Part shown: piece after piece, positions 29,829 to 37,849 of the stretch
Layout: each line of letters begins with the position of its first letter
How positions within the stretch are numbered: the stretch's first letter is position 1
Assembly (NCBI RefSeq): GCF_013374995.1
Contig: NZ_CP056030.1
Location: 2,760,501 to 2,824,500 of the forward strand
Source of the DNA: Pseudomonas eucalypticola
Lineage (GTDB): Bacteria > Pseudomonadota > Gammaproteobacteria > Pseudomonadales > Pseudomonadaceae
Length of the DNA stretch: 64,000 bases
Direction: 5' to 3'
Position numbers and translations under genes: made by a program
The notes under the pieces: model-generated
Databases searched by the model: none
The model's input: only the letters and a program-made list of their open reading frames with translations
What the model was told of the DNA's origin: nothing

Positions 29829-31142
29829 ATGTTCAACACCCAACTGAAAAAGCAACTGGCTGAGCAATACGCTGAACTGACCGAGCTACGCCAATTGGTC
29901 GGTGGCTTGCAACAGGAAATGCTGACCCTGGACGTCGACCCCAACCTGCGCATCCTGGGGTGTAACGAACGCTTCGCCAAGGCACTGGGCTACAGCCCCG
30001 CGCAGTTGACCGGGCGGCCCATGGCCGAGATCGTGCCCAGCTATGTGTCGAAGCTGCCGTGCTACCACCAATTGATGGCGGCGATTGCCGGGGGCACGTC
30101 CATCACCGATGACTACCGCTTTCTGCGCGCCGACGGCGTGCTGGTGTGGATCCGCGCCCATTGGCAGCCGGTCAAGGACACCCAGGGTGTGCTGCAGCAC
30201 GTGTGCTGCTTCGCCAACAACATCACCGTCAACGTGGAGAAAAACGCGGAAAGCACCTCGTTCATGGAAGCGCTGTTGAGGTCCACGGCGGTGATCGAGT
30301 TCGACTTGAAAGGGGTTGTGCTATCGGCCAACGACCAGTTCCTGCGCGCCATGGGTTACAGCCTCAGCCAGGTGAAGGGCCAGCACCACCGAATTTTCTG
30401 TACGCCGGAGGAGACCGCTTCAGCCAAGTACCAGGAATTCTGGGCCACCCTCAATCGTGGCGAGTTCGTGGCAGGGCGCTTCAAGCGGGTCGATGCCCAT
30501 GGCCAGCTGGTGTGGTTGGAGGCGACCTACAACCCGGTCTACGACCCCGAGGGCAACCTCAGCAAGGTGGTCAAATTCGCCACCGTGGTCAGCGACCAGG
30601 TGGCCCGCGAGGAAGAGGTCAACGCGGCGGCCCATACCGCGTATGGCATTTCCCAGCAAACCGACGTCAGCGCCCAGCGTGGCGCGGTGGTGGTCAACGA
30701 CACGGTGCAGACCATGCGCAAGCTGGCTGACGATATGCAATCGGCGGCCAGCGGCGTGGAAGCCTTGGGCAAGCAATCGTTGTTGATCAACTCGATCATC
30801 CAGACCATCAGCAGCATCGCCCAGCAGACCAACCTGTTGGCCCTCAACGCCGCCATCGAGGCCGCCCGCGCCGGCGAGCAGGGGCGTGGCTTCGCAGTGG
30901 TCGCCGACGAAGTGCGGCAACTGGCCGGGCGCACCAGCACCGCCACCGAGGAAATCGCCGCCGTGGTGCAACAGAACCAGACCCTGGTGGAAGGCACCGT
31001 GCGCGAAATGGCCAACAGCAAGCACCAGGCCGAGCAGGGCGTGCAACTGGCCAGTCAGGCGGGTGAGGTGATCGTCGAGATCCAGGAAGGTGCACGCAAG
31101 GTGGTGGACGCCGTGGGGCGCTTCGCGAATCAGTTGGGCTAA
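29829..31142 (+). CDS. bdlA: Soluble PAS-PAS chemoreceptor, BdlA-like
   Basis: 437 residues without membrane segments. Two PAS domains (about 20-140 and 140-255, each with a F/Y-x-x-x-x-GYS motif: [12 protein letters not shown] and [12 protein letters not shown]) precede an MCP signalling domain whose hairpin tip is [20 protein letters not shown]. There is no HAMP domain and no methylation-helix bundle of normal length. This architecture and size match P. aeruginosa BdlA (about 417 residues), which drives biofilm dispersion after cleavage between its PAS domains; a related Aer-type role is possible. The first PAS may bind haem or flavin; I see no decisive ligand. Confidence 0.8.
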   Translation: MFNTQLKKQLAEQYAELTELRQLVGGLQQEMLTLDVDPNLRILGCNERFAKALGYSPAQLTGRPMAEIVPSYVSKLPCYHQLMAAIAGGTSITDDYRFLRADGVLVWIRAHWQPVKDTQGVLQHVCCFANNITVNVEKNAESTSFMEALLRSTAVIEFDLKGVVLSANDQFLRAMGYSLSQVKGQHHRIFCTPEETASAKYQEFWATLNRGEFVAGRFKRVDAHGQLVWLEATYNPVYDPEGNLSKVVKFATVVSDQVAREEEVNAAAHTAYGISQQTDVSAQRGAVVVNDTVQTMRKLADDMQSAASGVEALGKQSLLINSIIQTISSIAQQTNLLALNAAIEAARAGEQGRGFAVVADEVRQLAGRTSTATEEIAAVVQQNQTLVEGTVREMANSKHQAEQGVQLASQAGEVIVEIQEGARKVVDAVGRFANQLG

Positions 31143-31183
31143 GCGCGATGCCTGGCCTTGCTGGTGTGAACAAGCTTGCGGTC

Positions 31184-31794
31184 AGATCTCATCATGGCCA
31201 CCAAGCGGTAGTCGATGGTTTTGGGGCGCCTTTGAGACCGCGCGCCGCCCGCGCGGCGCACGGTCTCAAGGGCGCCGGAGAAACCAAGGCATGCACATGG
31301 AGGCCCTGACCCAATCCCCAGCCAAACCAACAAGGCGGTCCAGGCAATGGCACAGGCATAACTGGCCCGAAACAGATGTGGGACCGGCCTTGGCCGGGAA
31401 GCGCCGCGCGGGCGGCGCACGGTCTCAAGGGCGCCGAAAAAACCGAGGCATGCACATGGACGCCCTGACCCAATCCCCAGCCAAACCAACAAGGCGGTCC
31501 AGGCAATGGCACAGGCATAACTGGCCCGAAACAGATGTGGGACCGGCCTTGGCCGGGAAGCGCCGCGCGGGCGGCGCACGATCTCAAGGGCGCCGGAAAA
31601 ACCAAGACATGCACCTGGAGGCCCTGACCCAATCTCCAGGCGGACAATCAAGGCGGTCCAGGCAATGGCACAGACATAACTGGCCCGAAGCAGATGTGGG
31701 ACCGGGCTTGCCCGGGAAGCGCCGCGCGGGCGGCGCACGGTCTCAAGAGCGCTACAACACCATCGACTAGCGCTTGGTGGCCATGATGAGATCT
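31184..31794. repeat. Three 159-bp tandem repeats enclosed by 57-bp inverted repeats
   Basis: Three consecutive units start at 31261, 31420 and 31579, exactly 159 bases apart. Each contains CACAGGCATAACTGGCCCGA or a close variant, and a REP-like palindrome (GACCGG..CCGGGAAGCGCC). The block is bounded by arms 31184-31240 and 31738-31794, which are reverse complements except for six mismatches in 57. Because 159 is a multiple of three, long reading frames with a 53-residue repeat arise in several frames, but none has a ribosome site or a known domain. The layout suggests an amplified non-autonomous palindromic element. Confidence 0.85.
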
Positions 31795-31870
31795 CCAGCG
31801 GGGCCCTAAAAAGCCCGTCATGAAACCGCATCATGGCCTCTAGGTGCATGGCTTGGGTTTCTCCTGCGCC

Positions 31871-32115
31871 CTTGAGACCGTGCGCCGCCCGCGCGGCGCT
31901 TCCCGGGCAAGCCCGGTCCCACATCTGTTTCGGGCCAGTTATGTCTGTGGGATTACCTCGACCGCCTTGTTTGTCTGGCTTGAGATTGGGTCAAGGCCGC
32001 CAGGTGCATGGCTGGAGATATCCATCGCCCTTGAGACCGTGCGCCGCCCGCGCGGCGCTTCCCGGGCAAGCCCGGTCCCACATCTGTTTCGGGGCCAGTT
32101 ATGTTTGCAGGATCA
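31871..32115. repeat. Inverted copies of the 159-bp unit
   Basis: One whole and one partial copy lie in the opposite orientation, again 159 bases apart (CTTGAGACCGTGCGCCGC at 31871 and 32030). With the forward array they fill the gap between the convergent bdlA-like and kguD genes. The 70 bases between the two blocks hold GGGCCCTAAAAAGCCCG and no gene. Confidence 0.8.
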
Positions 32116-32151
32116 CCTTGCCCGCTGCAGATCAGTGAAAGCTGGACTTCA

Positions 32152-33114
32152 TCAAGGATTCACCAGGTTCTGCGGCCGCTCGCCCCGTAGCGCCGCCAGC
32201 AGGTTGTCGACCGCGCAGCGGGCCATGGCCTCGCGGGTTTCATGGGTGGCGGAGCCGATGTGGGGGGTGGCCACAACATTGTCGAGGGCGAGCAACGGCG
32301 AGTCCGTCTGCACCGGTTCACGTTCGAACACATCAAGGCCCGCCGCGCGAATCTGGCCGGTCTGCAGGGCGCGGATCAAGGCCTGTTCATCGACCACTTT
32401 GCCACGGGAAATATTGATGAAGATGCTGTCCTCACCCATCAATTCGAACTCCCGCGCCCCGATCAGGCCGGTGGTTTCCTTGGTCAAGGGCAAGGTCAGG
32501 CAGATGAAGTCAGCCTCGCGCAGCAGTTCGTCCAGCGCGCAGTGACGGGCGCCAAAGCGCTGGTCCACGGCCGGTTTGGCCGAGTGGCTGTGGTAGATCA
32601 CCGGCATGTTGAAACCGAAATGCCCGCGCTGGGCCAGCGCTTCGCCGATACGGCCCATGCCGATGATGCCCAGGGTCTTGCCGTGGACATCGGTACCAAA
32701 GTGCTTGGGCCCCACGCTGGCGGTCCATTGCCCCGCGCGCACCCATGTCGCCAGTTCCACCACTCGCCGCGCCGTAGCCAGCACCAGGGCAAACCCCGTG
32801 TCTGCGGTGGTTTCGGTGAGCACGTCCGGGGTGTTGGTGAGCTTCACCCCGCGGCGGCTGAGGTCGGCGATGTCGTAGTTGTCCACGCCCACCGAGACGC
32901 TCGCCACCGCTTCCAGCTGCGGGGCCAGGTCCAGCAGCGCCGCGTCCAGCTTCAGGCTGGCGCCCAGTAGCCCGTGGGCCTGGGGCAGTGCCTCGCGCAG
33001 GCGGGCCAGGCTGTCGCTGGCCGGGTCGTCGATGTAGGTGACCTCTACTTCGTTTTCCAGGCGGGCCAGCAGGGCGGGGGAGAGTTTCTTGTACAGCAGC
33101 ACATGCTTTTTCAT
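32152..33114 (-). CDS. kguD: 2-ketogluconate-6-phosphate reductase (D-2-hydroxyacid dehydrogenase)
   Basis: 320 residues. The NAD(P) motif GIIGMGRIGEALAQR is near residue 150. The catalytic Arg is in INISRGKVVDE, the Glu lies in the DVFEREP region, and the His is in TPHIGSATHETR. It belongs to the GhrB/2-ketogluconate reductase branch. In pseudomonads KguD reduces 2-keto-6-phosphogluconate to 6-phosphogluconate for the Entner-Doudoroff pathway. It is the last gene of the kguE-K-T-D operon, 15 bases after kguT. Confidence 0.9.
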   Translation of the reverse strand: MKKHVLLYKKLSPALLARLENEVEVTYIDDPASDSLARLREALPQAHGLLGASLKLDAALLDLAPQLEAVASVSVGVDNYDIADLSRRGVKLTNTPDVLTETTADTGFALVLATARRVVELATWVRAGQWTASVGPKHFGTDVHGKTLGIIGMGRIGEALAQRGHFGFNMPVIYHSHSAKPAVDQRFGARHCALDELLREADFICLTLPLTKETTGLIGAREFELMGEDSIFINISRGKVVDEQALIRALQTGQIRAAGLDVFEREPVQTDSPLLALDNVVATPHIGSATHETREAMARCAVDNLLAALRGERPQNLVNP

Positions 33115-33129
33115 CAGGAATGCTCGTGT

Positions 33130-34428
33130 TCAGGAATGATGGGCGGTAAGCGGCCGGGCACCGGCCTTGGCCGCCACCCGGTCGCAACCACCGGGGGCCA
33201 GGAGAAGGGTCAGCACCGCCGAGAGCACCAGGGCGCCGCTCATCAGCAGGTAGGAGGCGCCAGGGTTGCCAGTGGTGCTGTTGAGGTAGCCCACCAGGTA
33301 GGAGCCGGCGAATGAACCCAGGGCGCCCATGCTGTTGATCAGGGCCATGGCGCCGCCAGCGACGTTGGCGGGCAGCACTTCGGGGACAATGGCGAAGAAC
33401 GGTCCGTAGGGCGCGTACATGCACGCACCGGCCACGACCAGCAAGCCGTACGACCACCAGAAATGGTCGCTGCCCAGGGCGTAGGAGCCGTAGAAGGCCA
33501 GGGCCGCCAGCAGCAGCGGCGGCCACACGAAGCGCTTGCGCCGCTGAATGCGGTCCGAGCCCCAGGACACCGCGAGCATGGCGATGGCTGCGGCGAGGTA
33601 GGGCAGCGCCGACAGCCAACCGGCCTCGACCATGTCCATTTCCTGGCCCTGCTTGAGAATCGACGGCAGCCACAACACGAAACCATACACGCCGATGCTC
33701 CAGCAGAAAAACTGCACCGAGAGGATGATGACCTTGCCCGAGCGAAACGCCTCGGCGTAGTTCTTCACCGGCTTGATGCCTTCCTGTTCGGCCGCCAGGG
33801 TGGCCGCCAGGTCTTGTTTCTGCTGGCCGCTGAGCCACGTGGCGTCGGCCGGTTTTTCATCGGCCAGGCGCCACCAGATGAACGCCCAGATAATGGCCGG
33901 CAGCCCCTCGATGATGAACATCCAGCGCCAGCTGAAATGCTGCACCAGGTAGCCCGAGACCACCGACATCCACAGCATGGTCACCGGGTTGCCCAGGATC
34001 AGGAAGGTGTTGGCCCGCGACCGTTCGGCGCGGGTGAACCAGTAGCACAGGTACACCAGCATGGCCGGCATCACCACGGCTTCCACCACGCCGAGCATGA
34101 AGCGGATAGCGATCAGCCAATAGGCGTTCTCCACCATGCCAGTGAGGCTGGCCAGGGCGCCCCAGGCGATCAGGCTGGCGAAGATCAGTTTCTTCACGCT
34201 GCGCTTTTCGGCGTAGATGGCGCCCGGCACCTGGAAGAAGAAATAGCCGAGGAAGAACAGCGCCCCCAGCAGCGACGACAGGCCTGGCGTCATGGCCAGG
34301 TCCTTGGCCATGCCAGAGGCAGCTGCGAAGCCATAGTTGGCCCGGTCCAGGTAGGCCAGGCTGTAGGTGATGAAAACGATGGGCATGATCACCCACCAAC
34401 GGCGGGTCGCCAATTTCAGGTTGTCCAT
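33130..34428 (-). CDS. kguT: 2-ketogluconate transporter (MFS, anion:cation symporter family)
   Basis: 432 residues from ATG 34428, which has an AGGAGC ribosome site. The protein has twelve predicted helices. Family marks include YLDRANYGFAAASGMAKDL in helix 1 and its loop, the helix-4 region FMLGVVEAVVMPAMLVYLCYWF, and EKRSVKKL in the helix 2-3 loop. Position between kinase and reductase genes of 2-ketogluconate metabolism identifies the substrate. It brings periplasmic 2-ketogluconate, made by membrane gluconate oxidation, into the cell. Confidence 0.9.
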   Translation of the reverse strand: MDNLKLATRRWWVIMPIVFITYSLAYLDRANYGFAAASGMAKDLAMTPGLSSLLGALFFLGYFFFQVPGAIYAEKRSVKKLIFASLIAWGALASLTGMVENAYWLIAIRFMLGVVEAVVMPAMLVYLCYWFTRAERSRANTFLILGNPVTMLWMSVVSGYLVQHFSWRWMFIIEGLPAIIWAFIWWRLADEKPADATWLSGQQKQDLAATLAAEQEGIKPVKNYAEAFRSGKVIILSVQFFCWSIGVYGFVLWLPSILKQGQEMDMVEAGWLSALPYLAAAIAMLAVSWGSDRIQRRKRFVWPPLLLAALAFYGSYALGSDHFWWSYGLLVVAGACMYAPYGPFFAIVPEVLPANVAGGAMALINSMGALGSFAGSYLVGYLNSTTGNPGASYLLMSGALVLSAVLTLLLAPGGCDRVAAKAGARPLTAHHS

Positions 34429-34481
34429 GGCGTGCTCCTGAGCATTTTGTTGTTGTTGCAACAGGCCAGTTGAAAAAAGGC

Positions 34482-35426
34482 TCAGGCGCGGCGCAGGGCC
34501 ACGGCATCGAGCAATTGGTCACGGCTGGGCAGGCCTTCCATGTCACCCTGGCTCTGCACCGCGCGGCTGCCGATCCAGTTGCCACGGTCCACAGCCTGTT
34601 CGATGGTCAGGCCTTCGAGCAACGCGCTGATCACGCCCACGGCAAAACCGTCGCCGGCGCCCACGGTGTCGACCACCTTGGCCACCGAATGCGCGGCCAC
34701 GAAGCCTTCGCCCAACGCCGTGCGGTAGTAGGCCCCTTCGGCGCCAAGCTTGATGGCCACGGCTTCGGCGCCATGGTCCAGGTAGAAGGCGGCGATGTCG
34801 CCCGGTTCTTCATAACCGGTGAGCAGGCGGCCTTCGGACAGCCCTGGCAACACCCAGTCGGCATGGCTGGCCAGGGCGTTGACCTCACTGATCATGCGCG
34901 TCTGGCTGGACCACAGCGACGGCCGCAGGTTAGGGTCGAAGGACACGCTGCGGCCTGCGCCGCGCATCGTCTGCATCAAGTGGCTGGACAGTTCCTGGGC
35001 GCTGGCCGACAGCGCCGGCGGAATGCCGGTGGCGTGCAGGTGGCGCGCGCTCAGCAGGTCATCGTTGAGGTCGGCGACGCTCAGGTGGCTGGCCGCCGAA
35101 CCACGGCGGAAATACTCCACCACCGGGTCCTGCCCGTCGTCCTCGCGGGACTTGAACTGAAAGCCAGTGGGGTGGGCGGAGTCCACCGCTACATGCCGAC
35201 AATCCAGCCCTTCACGCTGCAGCGTGTTGACCACGAAGCGGCCCAGGGAGTCGTCGCCCACCCGGCTCAGCCAGGTGACATCGAAGCCCAGGCGCGACAG
35301 GCCGATGGCGACATTACTGTCGGCACCGGCAATACGCTTGTGATAATGGGTGACGGCGGCCAGGTCGCCGGTCTGTTCGGCGACCAGCATCGCCATGGTT
35401 TCACCGAAGCACAGGACATCAGCCAT
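34482..35426 (-). CDS. kguK: 2-ketogluconate kinase (PfkB family)
   Basis: 314 residues from ATG 35426 (MADVLCFGETMAML). The PfkB signatures are GADSNVAIGLSRLG near residue 36-50 and DTVGAGDGFAVGVISALL near 250, the latter holding the catalytic Asp. It phosphorylates 2-ketogluconate at C6. Its start overlaps the end of kguE by eight bases, so translation is coupled. Confidence 0.92.
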   Translation of the reverse strand: MADVLCFGETMAMLVAEQTGDLAAVTHYHKRIAGADSNVAIGLSRLGFDVTWLSRVGDDSLGRFVVNTLQREGLDCRHVAVDSAHPTGFQFKSREDDGQDPVVEYFRRGSAASHLSVADLNDDLLSARHLHATGIPPALSASAQELSSHLMQTMRGAGRSVSFDPNLRPSLWSSQTRMISEVNALASHADWVLPGLSEGRLLTGYEEPGDIAAFYLDHGAEAVAIKLGAEGAYYRTALGEGFVAAHSVAKVVDTVGAGDGFAVGVISALLEGLTIEQAVDRGNWIGSRAVQSQGDMEGLPSRDQLLDAVALRRA

Positions 35427-36204
35427 GACGGGCAGCCTCCGAATGCGGTTGGCCCAAGCGGGCGAGGGTGGCCACGTGGCCACGGGTTACCTGCAGTAGA
35501 TCCTCGCCTTGCAGCGGGAATTCCGCAGCCCGCATCACACCGGGCGCCATGCGCAGCATCAGCTCATCCCAGGCTTGCAAGTCCTTGGCACCCGGCGGGA
35601 CGGCCACCAGCTTGCCCGCTGGGGTGCGCTCCACGGCTTTGCAGTGCACGTATTCCACGTACTGGCCCAGTTGCACGGCGGCGCTGAACACCGACTGCTC
35701 CTGCCACTGCCAGTTGCCGATGTCGAAGGTCATGGCCACAGGTACCTGTTGTTCGCTGGCGCGGGCAAAGAAACGCACCAGCGGGTCGATGCGTCCCCCC
35801 TGGGTGGTCTGGTCGTTTTCCACCAGCAGGCGCACCGGCTGGTCGGCCAGGATGCGCTTGAGGGCGGCGACGTCATTATGGGGAGCGAAAAAGCCCAGCG
35901 ACACTTTCAACCAGCTCGAACCGCAGGCGGCAGCGTTGGCCAGGGCATCGACCAGAACCGGGTTGGGCTCGGCGCGGCCTTGCTCCCATAGTTCCATGGG
36001 CGCGGAGTACACGCTGCGAAGGCCGTGAGCCTGGGCGGCTTCACGCAGCAGCGCCGGTTCGAACGCGGTGAAGAGTTCTTCGCGCCATTCAATGACGTCG
36101 GCGCCCGCTTGCTGGAGCAGGCCAGCAAAGGGCACCTGGCCCTTTTCGCGGATCAGGGTCGCGCCGTAGCTGGACAGGCTGATGGACACGGGGGAGAGAT
36201 TCAT
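35419..36204 (-). CDS. kguE: KguE, sugar-isomerase-type TIM-barrel protein
   Basis: 261 residues from ATG 36204 behind a GAGGA site. The fold is the AP-endonuclease-2/xylose-isomerase-like TIM barrel: an early EWREEL motif, then LLVENDQT, TFDIGNW and VHCKAVE, which supply likely metal ligands. It is the first gene of the kgu operon. Its biochemical role is not well settled; an epimerase role is assumed in annotations. A PtxS palindrome lies 15 bases upstream of the start. Confidence 0.85.
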   Translation of the reverse strand: MNLSPVSISLSSYGATLIREKGQVPFAGLLQQAGADVIEWREELFTAFEPALLREAAQAHGLRSVYSAPMELWEQGRAEPNPVLVDALANAAACGSSWLKVSLGFFAPHNDVAALKRILADQPVRLLVENDQTTQGGRIDPLVRFFARASEQQVPVAMTFDIGNWQWQEQSVFSAAVQLGQYVEYVHCKAVERTPAGKLVAVPPGAKDLQAWDELMLRMAPGVMRAAEFPLQGEDLLQVTRGHVATLARLGQPHSEAARHG

Positions 36205-36218
36205 TGTTATTGGTCCTC

Positions 36219-36232
36219 TGTAACCGGTTTCA
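36219..36232. promoter_or_regulatory. PtxS operator in the kguE leader
   Basis: TGTAACCGGTTTCA differs by one base from the known PtxS palindrome TGAAACCGGTTTCA. It is just upstream of the kguE ribosome site, so bound repressor would block elongation or initiation. Confidence 0.85.
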
Positions 36233-36426
36233 TTTTTGTATAAGCCAAAGACCCCTGAAGGCGGGGCTGGGTTCACTTTTTCGGAAGGGTACGGCGATGC
36301 ATGCTGAGGGCCGCGCTATCACGCGGGCAACGGTCAGATTGTCTGGCGAACGGGCGAATACCAGTAGCGTTCATGGCCTGTTTTCCTTGTTGGATTTGTT
36401 GTTGCCAGGCGGCTGGGATGCAGGGC

Positions 36427-36440
36427 TGAAATCGGTTTCA
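36427..36440. promoter_or_regulatory. Second PtxS operator, between ptxS and kguE
   Basis: TGAAATCGGTTTCA is a one-base variant of the PtxS palindrome, 208 bases from the first operator centre. Two spaced sites could allow DNA looping. The rest of the gene-free stretch 36233-36559 shows no other clear feature. Confidence 0.75.
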
Positions 36441-36559
36441 GACATAGGAAACACCTTTGGCCGAGCGCCGTCAAGCTCCACGGCCCGTAGCAGCGGACCC
36501 GGCCGCGTCCCAGGCACCGCGCACCTCCATGCAGGCCACAGAGAACCGCTCGGTCCCCG

Positions 36560-37585
36560 CTACCGATGCTTCCCGAGCGTGGAGCCGCGAACAATCAGCT
36601 CGGCCGCGAAATCGAAGCGCTGCGCCGGGCCGGTGTCGCCACGCAGGCGCTCCAACAGGCATTCGAAGGCGCGTACGCCGATGGCATGGGTGGGCTGGGC
36701 CAGGGCGGTGATGCCACCGCCCACCAGGGGGTACCAGTCCAGGTCGTCCAGGGCGATCAACCCCACGTCTTCGAACAGGTTGCAGTTCAGGGCCCGCAAG
36801 GCCTGGGTGGCCGCCAGGGTCGCAAGACCGTTGGCGCAGAACAGCGCCTTGGGGCCGGGGCCAGGCGCATCGAGGTACTCGCGCAGACGGCTGTGCAATT
36901 CGTCACCGGTCTGCAGCAGGGTGCCGCGCAGCTCACGGTCCTGGGCAACCAGGCTGTCGAACGCGCTGATGCGCTCGTTGCGTGAACTGGTGCCATCCTG
37001 AGGCTCGCTGACCAGAGCCACGTCGCGATAGCCGCGCGCCTTGAGGTGCACCAGGCCCATGCGCATGGCGCCAGCGTTATCCAGCCCGGCGATATCGCTG
37101 TGAAAGTCCTCCAGCTTGCGGTCCACCAGCACCATGGGCCGCTCGCCTTGCAGTTCGCGCAGTTCATCCATGTGCTTGCCCAGGGTGTTCACGATCAACC
37201 CTTCGATGTTGTACGAGCGCAACGCCGCCAGTTGGTGGCGTTCCTGCTCGCCATCGCGGTCAGTGTTGCACACCACCAGGCTGTAGCCGTGGCGCCGGCA
37301 GGCGGTTTCCACGCCGTGCATCACCGCAATGGAATAGGGGTTGCGGATATCGGCCATGAGCATGCCGATCAGGCGCGTGCGCCCGCGTTTCAGGCCCCGG
37401 GCCATCTGGTTGGGCCGGTAGCCCAACTCGTCGATGGCTTTCTCGATGCGCAAGGCGATGGCGTCGGACAGCAGTGCACGGTCATCACCGATGAAGCGCG
37501 ACACGCTGGCTTTGGAAACGCCGGCGCGCTGGGCCACGTCCAGCATGGTCACGCGGTGGCGGGGCAGGGCGGTGGAGCTGCTCAC
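36560..37585 (-). CDS. ptxS: LacI-family repressor PtxS
   Basis: 341 residues from GTG 37585, which has an AAAGGACC ribosome site. The N-terminal LacI helix-turn-helix reads VTMLDVAQRAGVSKASVSRF, with a hinge helix RPNQMARGLK. The periplasmic-binding-like core (about 65-335) begins RTRLIGMLMADIRNPYS. PtxS represses the kgu operon and itself and is released by 2-ketogluconate. Its place upstream of kguE and the three matching palindromes make the assignment firm. Confidence 0.9.
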   Translation of the reverse strand: MSSSTALPRHRVTMLDVAQRAGVSKASVSRFIGDDRALLSDAIALRIEKAIDELGYRPNQMARGLKRGRTRLIGMLMADIRNPYSIAVMHGVETACRRHGYSLVVCNTDRDGEQERHQLAALRSYNIEGLIVNTLGKHMDELRELQGERPMVLVDRKLEDFHSDIAGLDNAGAMRMGLVHLKARGYRDVALVSEPQDGTSSRNERISAFDSLVAQDRELRGTLLQTGDELHSRLREYLDAPGPGPKALFCANGLATLAATQALRALNCNLFEDVGLIALDDLDWYPLVGGGITALAQPTHAIGVRAFECLLERLRGDTGPAQRFDFAAELIVRGSTLGKHR

Positions 37586-37636
37586 GGGCCTGTGGTCCTT
37601 TTGGCATTGTTTTCGCCAGGCGGCGTTGGTTTAGGC

Positions 37637-37650
37637 TGAAAACGGTTTCA
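37637..37650. promoter_or_regulatory. PtxS operator at its own promoter
   Basis: TGAAAACGGTTTCA, a one-base variant of the PtxS palindrome, lies 52 bases upstream of the ptxS start and fits autorepression. Confidence 0.75.
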
Positions 37651-37717
37651 ACCCTCGGATAGACAACACCAGGGGCGGGTTATCGTCAAGTGTACCGTTT
37701 GTCGGCCATTTCATGCG

Positions 37718-37738
37718 ACCTGTCAAATGTACCAGTAG
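37718..37738 (+). promoter_or_regulatory. Lux-box-like element upstream of the first Ig-type gene
   Basis: ACCTGTCAAATGTACCAGTAG shares the CTGT-A....T-.CAGT pattern with four other sites in this region. A -10-like CAATAG follows with its centre 35.5 bases downstream of the box centre. Confidence 0.55.
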
Positions 37739-37849
37739 GCGCCGCTGGCGACGAAGCTTTCAATAGGCATCTGCACGGCGAAACCAGCGTGCATTACCCG
37801 GCGGGCTCGTTGGACGCCCGCCGCATGAATATTGCAAAAGGGGCATGAA

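Noticed and set aside
31090..31770. Repetitive 53-residue-unit proteins in the 159-bp array
   Set aside because: Frames stay open only because 159 is a multiple of three; several frames on both strands are open at once, none has a ribosome site, and the unit contains REP-like hairpins.
31261..32115. CRISPR array
   Set aside because: Units are 159 bases, almost wholly identical and occur in both orientations; there are no short repeats with unique spacers and no cas genes.
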